From: a bacterium
GTDB lineage: Bacteria; Armatimonadota; Abditibacteriia; Abditibacteriales; Abditibacteriaceae
Direction: 5' to 3'
Assembly (NCBI GenBank): GCA_004172935.1
Contig: SDZD01000037.1
Coordinates: 1 to 62,644 of the forward strand
Length of the DNA stretch: 62,644 bases
The notes beneath the pieces are model-generated. The model did no database searches and was not told the origin of the DNA. It was given only the letters and a program-made list of their open reading frames with translations. Position numbers and translations under genes: made by a program. How positions within the stretch are numbered: the stretch's first letter is position 1; each line of letters opens with the position of its first letter. Shown in pieces: positions 23,994 through 32,245 of this stretch.

Positions 23994-25339
23994 AAACAAC
24001 TCGTCGAATATTTTTGAAAAGCGGAGCGATGGCGCTGGCTTCTGTTGGAGTTATCCCGGCTTTGGGGCCAGAGTTCTTGCGGCGCGCGGTGTGGGCCGAT
24101 GATGCCAAGGGCACAGGGCGGCGCAAAACGTTGGTGTGCATTTTCTTGCGCGGCGCTGTCGATGGCCTTTCGGTGGTTGTGCCTCATGGCGACCCCGACT
24201 ACTACAAGCTGCGCACAGTGGGAGCGGGCGGCATCGCCATCGCTCGTACCGGACAGGATGGCGTCGTTGATCTCGATGGGAAATTTGGTTTGCATCCAGC
24301 GCTTTCGATGCTTAAACCCATCTACGACGCTGGACACATGGGGGCCATTCATGCGGTTGGTTCGCCCAACCCGACGCGCTCGCACTTCGACGCGCAGGAT
24401 TACATGGAAAGCGCGTCGCCCGGTAATAAGGGCATTCGTACTGGCTGGCTCGCTCGCGCCATCGCGGCCTGTCCCGAAGACGCTCGTAACGGCGCCAAGA
24501 TTTCGACGGTGTCGCTGACAGCGCAAGTGCCTCGTTCCCTTGACGGTGACCGCGATGCCCTCGCCATTCCTAACCTGCAAACCTTCGGCATCGGTCGCGA
24601 TGGCCGCGCTATGCCGATTGGCGGCGGAGGTAAAGGCAAAGCGAAGGGGGGAGCGGCAGGAGCAGGCGTAGGAATGGGCGACACTTCGGGCGGTTTCGAG
24701 GCATTGTATGCTGGAGCCGTTGGCGACGTGCTGCACGGAGCTGGAAAGGAGACATTCGACGCTGTTAAAACCTTGAATGGCCTCGACCCGGCTCGCTATC
24801 GTCCGGCCAAGGGCGCCGATTACAGCCGTTCGCCACTGGGACAGTCGCTTCAACAAATCGCTCAGCTCATCAAAGCCGATCTGGGCCTGGAAGTGGCTTT
24901 TGCCGAAGCGGGCGGTTGGGATACCCACGTCGGGCAGGGCGGCGCTCAGGGCAACCTGGCGCGTCGTTTGAGCGAACTGGGGCAAGCACTGGCGGCTTTT
25001 TATACCGACCTCGGCGACCGTATGGGCGATGTGACGGTTTTGACGATGAGCGAGTTTGGTCGCACCGCGCGCCAGAATGGCGATGGCGGCACCGACCACG
25101 GTCATGGCACCTGTTTTCTGGCTCTGGGCGGCGATGTCGCTGGTGGCAAGGTTCTGGGCGAATGGCCGGGCCTCGCTCCCAACCAACTCAACGAGGGCCG
25201 CGACCTCGCTGTGACCACCGACTTTCGCCGTATTTTCGGCGAGGTCGCCAACAAGCAGCTCGGTGTTACCGATTTCAAATCGGTGTTCCCTGAGTTCTCG
25301 CTGTCGGCTCGCGATTTCCGTGGCGTGCTGAAAAGTTAA
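23990..25339 (+). CDS. DUF1501 family protein with Tat signal
   Basis: A 449-residue DUF1501 protein of the alkaline-phosphatase/sulfatase-like fold. The start MKTTRRIFLKSGAMALAS is a twin-arginine signal, so it is exported folded, perhaps with bound metal. Core motifs: LVCIFLRGAVDGLSVVVPHG, RSHFDAQDYMESASPG, GGWDTHVGQGG and EFGRTARQNGDGGTDHGHG. A Gly-rich insertion GGGGKGKAKGG sits near residue 210. It overlaps the preceding small gene by 4 bases. Its substrate is unknown; partner of the DUF1800 protein. Confidence 0.95.
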   Translation: MKTTRRIFLKSGAMALASVGVIPALGPEFLRRAVWADDAKGTGRRKTLVCIFLRGAVDGLSVVVPHGDPDYYKLRTVGAGGIAIARTGQDGVVDLDGKFGLHPALSMLKPIYDAGHMGAIHAVGSPNPTRSHFDAQDYMESASPGNKGIRTGWLARAIAACPEDARNGAKISTVSLTAQVPRSLDGDRDALAIPNLQTFGIGRDGRAMPIGGGGKGKAKGGAAGAGVGMGDTSGGFEALYAGAVGDVLHGAGKETFDAVKTLNGLDPARYRPAKGADYSRSPLGQSLQQIAQLIKADLGLEVAFAEAGGWDTHVGQGGAQGNLARRLSELGQALAAFYTDLGDRMGDVTVLTMSEFGRTARQNGDGGTDHGHGTCFLALGGDVAGGKVLGEWPGLAPNQLNEGRDLAVTTDFRRIFGEVANKQLGVTDFKSVFPEFSLSARDFRGVLKS

Positions 25340-25424
25340 GGCTAAACCCTCTCCCCCTTTTTTTGGCAAATACGGTGTTCTATGAGAAAGTGGCGACGTT
25401 TGTTTGGGCGACGCGCCTGCTGTT

Positions 25425-26051
25425 ATGAGCGCTTTCTCCGGGATTTCCTCTCTTTTATCTTTCTCTTCGACCGAGCACATTGAGGCATTGGTTGAGTCCC
25501 TTCTTACCTGCATTGAGGCGCGCGATGCGACGCTTCGCCGACACTCCGAGCGTGTGGCTCGTTATTCCGATCACATCGCTTTGGCGTTCGATCTCGACAC
25601 CGAGGCCCGCCAACAGCTTGTGCTTGGCTCGCTGTTGCACGACATTGGGAACATTGGCATCCCCGATTCCATTCTGCTCAAACCAACTGGTTTGACGAAA
25701 TGGGAGTTCAATGAGATGCGTTTGCATCCCATTATTGGCGAACAGATTTGCCGTCCTTTGGGCGCTTTGTTCCCTGCGCTTCCGCTCATTCGTTCGCACC
25801 ACGAGAAACTCGATGGTTCGGGCTATCCCGATGGGCTGAAAGGCGACGAGATTTCCCTCGTTGTCCGAATTTTGAGCGTCACTGACGTTTACGACACCCT
25901 GCGTTGTGAGCGCGCTTATCGCGATGCTTTCACGCACGAACAGGCACTCGAAATCCTTGAAGGCGAGGCCGCGCGCGGTTGGTGGGACACGGAAATTATT
26001 GCTCGGTTGGGCAACGTTACTGCTCCCGAAAGCGATTTTGTTCCGGTTTAA
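25425..26051 (+). CDS. HD-GYP domain phosphohydrolase
   Basis: A 208-residue stand-alone HD-GYP protein, expected to degrade cyclic di-GMP. Visible signatures: HSERVARYSDHIA, the metal pair HD in LLHDIGNIGIPDSILLK, HPIIGEQICRPL, and HHEKLDGSGYPDGLKGDEI, which is the HHExxDGxGYP motif. It lacks a receiver or sensor domain. ATG at 25425 is preferred over an upstream TTG. With the GGDEF protein at 17.4 kb it shows that the organism uses cyclic di-GMP. Confidence 0.93.
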   Translation: MSAFSGISSLLSFSSTEHIEALVESLLTCIEARDATLRRHSERVARYSDHIALAFDLDTEARQQLVLGSLLHDIGNIGIPDSILLKPTGLTKWEFNEMRLHPIIGEQICRPLGALFPALPLIRSHHEKLDGSGYPDGLKGDEISLVVRILSVTDVYDTLRCERAYRDAFTHEQALEILEGEAARGWWDTEIIARLGNVTAPESDFVPV

Positions 26052-26066
26052 TTTGTGTCCCCCAAA

Positions 26067-26114
26067 CAAACAAAAAACGCCCGATGTCACATGACATCGG
26101 GCGTTTTTTGTTTT
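26067..26114. terminator. Bidirectional rho-independent terminator
   Basis: CAAAAAACGCCCGATGTCA at 26071-26089 pairs perfectly with 26092-26110, flanked by A and T runs. It serves the HD-GYP gene and the convergent ndk. Confidence 0.92.
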
Positions 26115-26120
26115 ACACGA

Positions 26121-26522
26121 TTATTTGCCGAACCAGAGGGCGATTTCGCGGGCGGCGGCTTCGGGCGAGTCGCTGCCATGCACGAGGTTGAACTGTTTGT
26201 CGTTGGTGAAGGTGCCGCGAATCGTCGCTGGGTTAGCGTCGAGTGGGTTGGTGGCGCCGATCATCGCGCGCGACAATGTGATGGCGTTCTGGCCTTCGAG
26301 AATCATCGCGAGGCTGGGTGTGCTGGTGATGAACTCGACCAAACCGGCGAAGAACGGTTTTTCTTTGTGTTCGGAGTAATGTTCTTCGGCGAGTTCTTTT
26401 GAAACCGTCAACAATTTCATTTCGACGATTTTAAAACCGCGCTTTTCAAAACGGGCGAGGATTTCGCCGCACAAGCCGCGCGAAACTGCGTCGGGTTTCA
26501 AGACAATAAGTGTTTGTTCCAT
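26121..26522 (-). CDS. ndk: Nucleoside-diphosphate kinase
   Basis: A 133-residue Ndk, which moves the gamma phosphate of ATP onto NDPs through a phospho-histidine. The active-site His lies in NLVHGSDS near residue 115; LIVLKPDAVSRGLCGEI is the conserved N-terminus, and GATNPLDANPATIRG follows the nucleotide loop. Length and motifs are fully typical. Single gene, ending at the shared terminator. Confidence 0.97.
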   Translation of the reverse strand: MEQTLIVLKPDAVSRGLCGEILARFEKRGFKIVEMKLLTVSKELAEEHYSEHKEKPFFAGLVEFITSTPSLAMILEGQNAITLSRAMIGATNPLDANPATIRGTFTNDKQFNLVHGSDSPEAAAREIALWFGK

Positions 26523-26580
26523 ATTATTCTGCTCGGAAGCGGTTAAAGGTTAAACGCGGGGCGTTGCTCCGTCTATCCTT

Positions 26581-27180
26581 TTGAGTGTGGTGCTGCGCGG
26601 TGAAAAACTGGGTAAACGCTTTGGTACGCGCGTTGTGTTGCGCGAAGCGTGCTTTGAAATCGAGTCTGGCTCTGTGCTGGGAGTGGTGGGGCGTAACGGG
26701 GCTGGCAAGTCGACTTTGTTGCGTCTTGTGTGTGGTTTGGTGTCGCCTTCGCGCGGTCGGGTGCTGTGGAACGAGGGCAGTGCGCGCGGATTGTGCGCCC
26801 TGTCTGCTCCCGATGCGCCGATTTATCGAGAGCTAACCTGCCTGGAAAATTTGGCCTTCTTTGCCGGGAAAACCGACCCCGCAGTGCTACGCGCGCATTT
26901 GGGGCAGTACGCCCTCGGCGACCGTGCCAACGATTATGCGGGCGATTTGTCGTCAGGGCTGCGTGCGCGCCTCGGTCTGGCGGTGGCGGCATACTTTGCT
27001 GGCAATCATCATCCTATCTTGCTTCTCGACGAGCCAACGGCCAATCTGGACGAAGCCGGGCGTGTTCTGGTGGAAACATTAGTGCAGGAACACCGTGGGC
27101 GTGGCGTGACGCTGATTGCCACCAATGATAGCCGCGACCTGACGATGTGCGACCATGTGTTCGAAATTCCAGCTGTGTAA
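26581..27180 (+). CDS. ABC transporter ATP-binding protein (CcmA-like)
   Basis: A 199-residue ATPase subunit. Walker A GRNGAGKST, signature LSSGLRARL and Walker B LLLDEPTANLD are intact. It is short and of the CcmA/heme-exporter-like type, but no membrane subunit gene lies next to it, so the transporter it serves is unknown. The start is probably TTG at 26581 (MSVVLRGEKLGKRFG). It is divergent from ndk across 58 bases. Confidence 0.88.
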   Translation: MSVVLRGEKLGKRFGTRVVLREACFEIESGSVLGVVGRNGAGKSTLLRLVCGLVSPSRGRVLWNEGSARGLCALSAPDAPIYRELTCLENLAFFAGKTDPAVLRAHLGQYALGDRANDYAGDLSSGLRARLGLAVAAYFAGNHHPILLLDEPTANLDEAGRVLVETLVQEHRGRGVTLIATNDSRDLTMCDHVFEIPAV

Positions 27181-27237
27181 GTTCCTATGATGGCAGTGTT
27201 GGCGAACGATTCGCTCCCAATTATCATTTAATCCCCG

Positions 27238-28644
27238 ATGTTTCCGCTTCGTCGCCTCCATTGGCTCATTGGTGCGCTTATTTTTCTGACTCTGCTCACC
27301 AATGCGTTCGTCGCGTTTTGGAACATCTCCCGTCTGGTGCGAAATGAAGAATTAGTCGAAAGCACCTATGAAACCAAAAGCCAGATCGAGCAAATAGTTT
27401 CGTTCACCAAAGATATAGAAACCGGGCAACGAGGCTTCATCCTCACCGCCGATGAATCGTACCTCGACCCGTTCCGCCGCGCGCAAATGCAAATCAGCCC
27501 CGCCCTTAAAGGGCTGGAAATATTGACCTCCGACCCCCAGCAAAGAACGACTCTGCCACTGCTGAGGCGGTCAGTCGATGCTCATCTTGCTACGGCGAAG
27601 CAGGCGATTCAATTGCGCCGAACTCAGGGTGGACGCGCCGCTATTCGCTTCGTTCGTCAGGGCAAAGATAAGCGCCAGATGGATGATATTCGCATCCTGG
27701 CCGATAAGATGAAGGGGCGTGCCGATGAACTGCTCACCCTGCACACTGGCGAATCGGATGCGTCGGCACAGGACGCTTTTCGCACCTTCTGGATTGCTAC
27801 CGGAGCCAACGTGCTTTTTCTGGGCCTCATCGCGTGGTTGTTCATCCGAACCATGCGCCAGAACAACCGACTACAGCGTACTGTGCGCGATTTGAAGCGC
27901 TCGGAAGATTTGCGTGAGTCGCTGACCGAAATGATGGTTCACGACCTGCGAACCCCTCTTACAACGTTGTTGGGGCCGCTGGAATTGCTCGAAGAAGAGG
28001 TGGCTGGGCCGCTCGGTCAATCGCAGAAAGAAATCATCGGCATGAGCGTGACATCGGGAGGGCGGCTATTAAATATGGTCAATGGCATCCTCGACATCTC
28101 GAAACTGGAAGCGGGCGAACTCAGGTTGTCCTGCACCACTTTCAACGTGTTGACCGTGATTCAGACTGCTTGCCATCAAGCCAAGCACTTCACCGACACA
28201 ACCACTGCGCCCGTTGCGACTGAAGTCCCAGATGGCCTGAGGATTTACGCCGACCACGACATCATCGAGCGCATTCTCATCAACCTGTTGAGCAACGCCT
28301 TGAAGTTCACGCCGCCCACGGGCAATATCAAGGTGCGAGTCGGGCAGGCCGATGGACACTTGCTCGTCGAGGTCGAAGATTCCGGCGAAGGCATTCCCAC
28401 CGAAGATTTCGAGCGCATCTTTGATAAATTTGGTCAGGTCGAAAGCCGCAAGGGAGGCCACAACATGTCTACAGGGCTTGGCCTCACCTTCTGCAAACTC
28501 GCTGTCGAAGCGCACGGCGGTAGCATAGGGGTGCGTAGCGAGTTGGGCAGCGGCTCGACTTTCTGGTTCGAAATCCCCCTGCTCAGCGAGTCGCGGACGC
28601 TGGAGTGGGAAGCTCATTCCAGCGTCCACGATTGGACGATTTAG
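27238..28644 (+). CDS. CHASE3-domain sensor histidine kinase
   Basis: A 468-residue membrane histidine kinase. One helix (residues 8-28), a CHASE3 extracytoplasmic sensor (to ~180, with IETGQRGFILTADESYL), a second helix (~182-202), then HisKA with the phospho-acceptor His in MMVHDLRTPLTTLL and HATPase_c with N box NLLSNALKFTPP, G1 DSGEGIP and GLGLTFCKLAVEAHGG. No response regulator gene is adjacent, so the partner is unknown. Confidence 0.94.
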   Translation: MFPLRRLHWLIGALIFLTLLTNAFVAFWNISRLVRNEELVESTYETKSQIEQIVSFTKDIETGQRGFILTADESYLDPFRRAQMQISPALKGLEILTSDPQQRTTLPLLRRSVDAHLATAKQAIQLRRTQGGRAAIRFVRQGKDKRQMDDIRILADKMKGRADELLTLHTGESDASAQDAFRTFWIATGANVLFLGLIAWLFIRTMRQNNRLQRTVRDLKRSEDLRESLTEMMVHDLRTPLTTLLGPLELLEEEVAGPLGQSQKEIIGMSVTSGGRLLNMVNGILDISKLEAGELRLSCTTFNVLTVIQTACHQAKHFTDTTTAPVATEVPDGLRIYADHDIIERILINLLSNALKFTPPTGNIKVRVGQADGHLLVEVEDSGEGIPTEDFERIFDKFGQVESRKGGHNMSTGLGLTFCKLAVEAHGGSIGVRSELGSGSTFWFEIPLLSESRTLEWEAHSSVHDWTI

Positions 28645-28664
28645 CCGCTTGGGTCGGCGCGCTT

Positions 28665-30071
28665 TTAGCTGCGGCCTATGCGCCTTGCCATGCCGGTGTC
28701 CTGGGCGGCTTTGGCGACGGCACGCGCCACTGTGGGGGCGACGCGGCGGTTGAAGACGCTGGGGATGATGTAATCCTCGTTCAGTTCATCGACACCAACA
28801 ACTGAGGCAATGGCGGCAGCCGCTGCCAACTTCATCTGGTCGTTGACGCCGCGTGCGCGTGCGTCCAACAGGCCGCGAAACACACCGGGGAATGCCAACA
28901 TGTTGTTGATCTGGTTGGGGAAGTCGGATTTGCCCGTCGCAATGACGCGGGCGATTTGGTCGATGCCCGCTGGTTCGACTTCGGGATAGGGGTTCGCCAT
29001 CGCGAACACGATGGGGTCGGCGTTCATGGCGCGAATGGCATCGGGTTCGAGTACGCGGCGACGACCAAAGCCGAGTAGGGCATCGGCGCCGCGCAATGCG
29101 TCTTCGATGGTGCCCTGAACGTTATTGTTGTTGGTTTTCTTTGCCAACTCTGCCAACGTTTCATTTTCCTGCTCGTCGGACAAAATGCCGTCCTCGTCAC
29201 ACACGATGATGTCGCCAATGCCATAAGCCAGTAGCAAGAAGGCTGTCGCCACGCCCGCCGCTTCGGCGCCGTTGATGACGACGCGCATGTTCGCGGGCGT
29301 TTTGCTAACCAACTTGATGGCGTTCATCAGGCCCGCGAGGGCAACGATGGCGGTGCCGTGCTGATCGTTGTGGAAGACCGGAATATCCAGTTCTTCGCGC
29401 AGTCGCTTCTCCAAACGGAAACAGCGCGGTGCGCGAATGTCTTCGAGTTGAATGGCACCGAACGACGGGGTGATGGCTTTGACTGCGGCCACGAACTCAT
29501 CGTCGTTTTTCACGTTCAGAGGCATCGGGAAGCCATCGACGCCCGCGAACTCTTTGAGCAGAATCGCTTTGGCTTCCATAACTGGGAGCGCGGCCTGTGG
29601 CCCGGCGCCGCCCAATCCCAACACTTCGCTGCCGTCGGTGACGATGGCGACGAAGTTTTTCTTGATGCTCAAATTCCAGGCATCATCGGGATTCTCGATA
29701 ATTTTTTCGACGATACGATTGACGCCCGGCGTATAGAGCATCGAAACGTCGTCGCGGGTTTTGATGGGGTGTTTGGGGTGGACTTCGAGTTTGCCGCCGA
29801 GGTGCATCAAAAATGTGCGATCCGAGACGCCGACGATGTCGACATCGCCTATCTTTCGGACGGCGGCGATGATGCGGTCACCATGCGCGATGTCCGAGGC
29901 TGAGAAGGTTATATCGCGCGTCATTGCCCCTTTGGTGGTTTGAACGATGTCGATGGCGCCGATGTCGCCGCCCATTTCGCCTACCAGAGAGGTGATGTGG
30001 CCAAGCATACCGACCTTGTTGGGATATTCGATTCGCAGCGTCAGAGAATAAGAAGGACTTGGACGTGACAT
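28665..30071 (-). CDS. NAD(P)-dependent malic enzyme with N-terminal ACT domain
   Basis: A 468-residue malic enzyme, which decarboxylates malate to pyruvate. Residues 9-80 are an ACT regulatory domain (YPNKVGMLGHITSLVGEMGG). The catalytic part includes MLYTPGVNRIVEKI, VLGLGGAGPQAALPVMEAKA, a QLEDIRAPRCF metal segment, NDQHGTAIVALAGLMNA and the NAD fold GAEAAGVATAFLLLAYG. The ACT fusion, suggesting amino-acid control, occurs in a subset of bacterial malic enzymes. It converges on the histidine kinase gene with 20 bases between. Confidence 0.95.
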   Translation of the reverse strand: MSRPSPSYSLTLRIEYPNKVGMLGHITSLVGEMGGDIGAIDIVQTTKGAMTRDITFSASDIAHGDRIIAAVRKIGDVDIVGVSDRTFLMHLGGKLEVHPKHPIKTRDDVSMLYTPGVNRIVEKIIENPDDAWNLSIKKNFVAIVTDGSEVLGLGGAGPQAALPVMEAKAILLKEFAGVDGFPMPLNVKNDDEFVAAVKAITPSFGAIQLEDIRAPRCFRLEKRLREELDIPVFHNDQHGTAIVALAGLMNAIKLVSKTPANMRVVINGAEAAGVATAFLLLAYGIGDIIVCDEDGILSDEQENETLAELAKKTNNNNVQGTIEDALRGADALLGFGRRRVLEPDAIRAMNADPIVFAMANPYPEVEPAGIDQIARVIATGKSDFPNQINNMLAFPGVFRGLLDARARGVNDQMKLAAAAAIASVVGVDELNEDYIIPSVFNRRVAPTVARAVAKAAQDTGMARRIGRS

Positions 30072-30513
30072 AAAAGTGGACGAGGTGAATTTACCAGTCG
30101 CTAGTTAAGGGCCGTGTATTCATTTTCGTTTCTCGTCAAATCGCCTGGATGTGCTTTTCCATCAAGAAAAGCCAATCCCCTGACAAAAGCGAGGAAATTC
30201 AAGCATTTCATTGCTCTTGCTGCTGAACGCTAAAGCGAAGCGTTCCGTCTGCATAATCGGAATTGCTATCGAGAAATCGAAAGCCGAAGCAACAGGGTAG
30301 GGCCGCACTTTTGCTTCTAAAAATAACGTCACGAAAAACTGTCGAAATAAATAAAACCTTTATTTTGATTTACCGTCACTATGATGTGACAGAGCTAAGG
30401 TTCTCTTAATGACGAAAACCTATTATTAGGTGAAACGAAATAAAAACTGACTATCAATTTAAAGTCAGATGAAACCTCCGCTTCTCGATAAGCATTATTT
30501 AAGACGAACTCCC
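30072..30513. other. Divergent intergenic region with short palindromes
   Basis: 442 bases, AT-rich towards the right. No coding frame. Three small inverted repeats lie close together: GTCAC-N6-GTGAC at 30375-30390, CCTATTATTAGG near 30420 and CTGACT-N10-AGTCAG near 30447. These are candidate control sites for the secreted protein gene at 30514; none matches a regulator I know. Confidence 0.4.
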
Positions 30514-30864
30514 ATGAAACTCCTGAAGATTACGGCTTTATTCGGCGCTCTCAGCATCATTGGTGGCGTATCTTTCGCAGGAGCGATAGATGGCCCCACC
30601 AGCCTTTCTGACACTGTGCAGCAAGGCAAAATCGACGTTTACCGCATCAACTTCGCTGGAGGTAAAAAGGCCACCGCGCGTGCCAAGGCTGCTGGCAAAA
30701 TCGCCCTTTTCGTTTACGACTCCCACGACGCTTTGGTTGGTAAGGATGAGGGAGAAACTGGCACCGTCACATTCACCTGGACTCCCAAAGAAACCGAAGA
30801 ATTCAAAATCAAGGTTGTCAACAACGAGAAGAGCGATGTCGCTTACAAACTCGAAACCAACTGA
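30514..30864 (+). CDS. Small secreted protein with PPC-like beta domain
   Basis: A 116-residue secreted protein; ATG at 30514 gives the signal MKLLKITALFGALSIIGGVS with probable cleavage after SFA. The mature part, GKIDVYRINFAGGKKATARA then VTFTWTPKETEEFKIKVVNN, has the beta-sandwich pattern of bacterial pre-peptidase C-terminal (PPC)-like domains. It stands alone and is not fused to a protease. Function unknown. It is immediately left of the TnpB element. Confidence 0.75.
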   Translation: MKLLKITALFGALSIIGGVSFAGAIDGPTSLSDTVQQGKIDVYRINFAGGKKATARAKAAGKIALFVYDSHDALVGKDEGETGTVTFTWTPKETEEFKIKVVNNEKSDVAYKLETN

Positions 30865-30898
30865 TCTTTAACAGTGTTCCCCCGTTTTTCATAGAAAA

Positions 30899-32169
30899 CC
30901 CCTTCGGCTTGTCCGAGGGGAGGAAAAGAGGTTCGGTTCGTAGAACCGATTGGAATCTGCGCATTGCAAAAACGTATTGCATATGACGTTAAATGCAGCG
31001 CACGATTCGCCTTGAATTGCATCCGACAAAGGAGCAAGCCGATGTTCTGTTTCAAACTTTGGAACAACATACGGCGTGCTTCAACGCGGTTGCGGCTCAT
31101 GGTTGGCAAGAAGGCATTAAAAACGGTGTGCAGCTTCACAAAGACACTTACTCGCAACTGCGAGAGCGTTTCCCGCGGTTGCCGTCGCAATTGGTGTGTG
31201 CCGCTCGTGTGAAAGCCACAGAAGCTGTTGCTTCGGCTTTGGCGCTTACCAAAGGCAAGAAAGTCAGTGGCCCGAAGTCCAAAAATTGCCCAATTCGCTA
31301 CGACGCCCGTTCCTACCGCGTGCTGCGAGAAGAACAACTCGTTTCGCTGGCAACTCTGGCCGGAAGGCAAAAAGTCGCGTTTGGTCTTTACGACCACGCG
31401 CGTAAAGCGATGGAAAGCGCCCTCAGCTTCCATAGTGCGGACGTGATTTGCCGTGATGGACGATGGTTTTTGCATTTGGTTGTCACTCTCCCTGAACCGG
31501 TATTTGAAAGCAGTGGCGAAGTTGTGGGCTGCGACTTTGGCATCACACGTCCTGCCGTTGCATCGAACAATCGGTTCTACGGAGAAAAGCGTTGGAAGAA
31601 CATCGAACGTAGATACTTCAAGCACAAGCGAGCCTTGCAATCCAAAGGCACCAAGTCGGCCCGTCGTCATTTGAAGCGACTACGCCGAAAGGTCAAACGG
31701 TTTCGGATTGACTGTGACCATGTGGTGAGTAAGCGTCTGGTTCAAAACACATCTTCCGGCTCTGTAATAGTAGTTGAGAATTTGACGGAGATACGCCAAC
31801 GGATGAAAGCTCGTAAAGGCTCTGCCCTCAAACGACAGATGCACCAGTGGTCTTTCGCCCGTTTGCGCGCCCTGATGGAATACAAGGCACAAGCCAAAGG
31901 AATTGTTGTGGTTGGGGTAGACCCCCGCCACACGTCTCAGGCCTGTTGCCATTGTGGTTTTAAGCATCGCTTCAATCGAAAGTCTCAATCGCTGTTCCAT
32001 TGCCGTGAATGTGGTTTTGAACTAAACGCTGACCTTAATGCTAGTCGTAACATTGCTCAAAAGTATCTTGCTGCTCTTGGTAAATCCGAGGGGAGCGGGG
32101 TGGCGTCAATCACCCTATTGTCTGGAAGTTACTAACTTCACGGATAAGCCCCTCCCCTTGTGGGAGGGG
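30899..32169 (+). mobile_element. TnpB-only IS200/IS605-type element
   Basis: The element is bounded by matching subterminal hairpins: at the left CCCCTTCGG-CTTGT-CCGAGGGG (30899-30920) and at the right CCCCTCCC-CTTGT-GGGAGGGG (32149-32169), both with the loop CTTGT. Between them is a single tnpB gene and no tnpA, the IS1341 arrangement. Exact ends lie a few bases outside the hairpins and cannot be fixed without an empty site. The right hairpin is likely part of the guide-like omega RNA that overlaps the tnpB 3' end. Confidence 0.75.
30993..32135 (+). CDS. tnpB: TnpB RNA-guided nuclease (IS200/IS605 OrfB)
   Basis: A full-length 380-residue TnpB, ancestor-like relative of Cas12, which cuts DNA guided by an RNA from the element's right end. 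RuvC residues are all present: Asp in VGCDFGITRPAV, Glu in VIVVENLTEI and Asp in FELNADLNASRNI. The zinc ribbon is CCHCGF and CRECGF. No frameshift or stop interrupts it, so it may be active. ATG at 30993 is followed by the family start MQRTIRLELHPTKEQADVL. There is no transposase TnpA beside it. Confidence 0.93.
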   Translation: MQRTIRLELHPTKEQADVLFQTLEQHTACFNAVAAHGWQEGIKNGVQLHKDTYSQLRERFPRLPSQLVCAARVKATEAVASALALTKGKKVSGPKSKNCPIRYDARSYRVLREEQLVSLATLAGRQKVAFGLYDHARKAMESALSFHSADVICRDGRWFLHLVVTLPEPVFESSGEVVGCDFGITRPAVASNNRFYGEKRWKNIERRYFKHKRALQSKGTKSARRHLKRLRRKVKRFRIDCDHVVSKRLVQNTSSGSVIVVENLTEIRQRMKARKGSALKRQMHQWSFARLRALMEYKAQAKGIVVVGVDPRHTSQACCHCGFKHRFNRKSQSLFHCRECGFELNADLNASRNIAQKYLAALGKSEGSGVASITLLSGSY

Positions 32170-32245
32170 TAGTTGACTCCTCTAATATCAAATTCGTGAA
32201 GCGAATAAGTCGCCGTGCTGCCAGCGTTTTTTAAACTGATAGTAC

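Noticed and set aside
23801..25513. 570-codon open frame on the minus strand opposite DUF1501
   Set aside because: Antisense to a clearly identified DUF1501 gene, with low-complexity sequence and no recognised motif.
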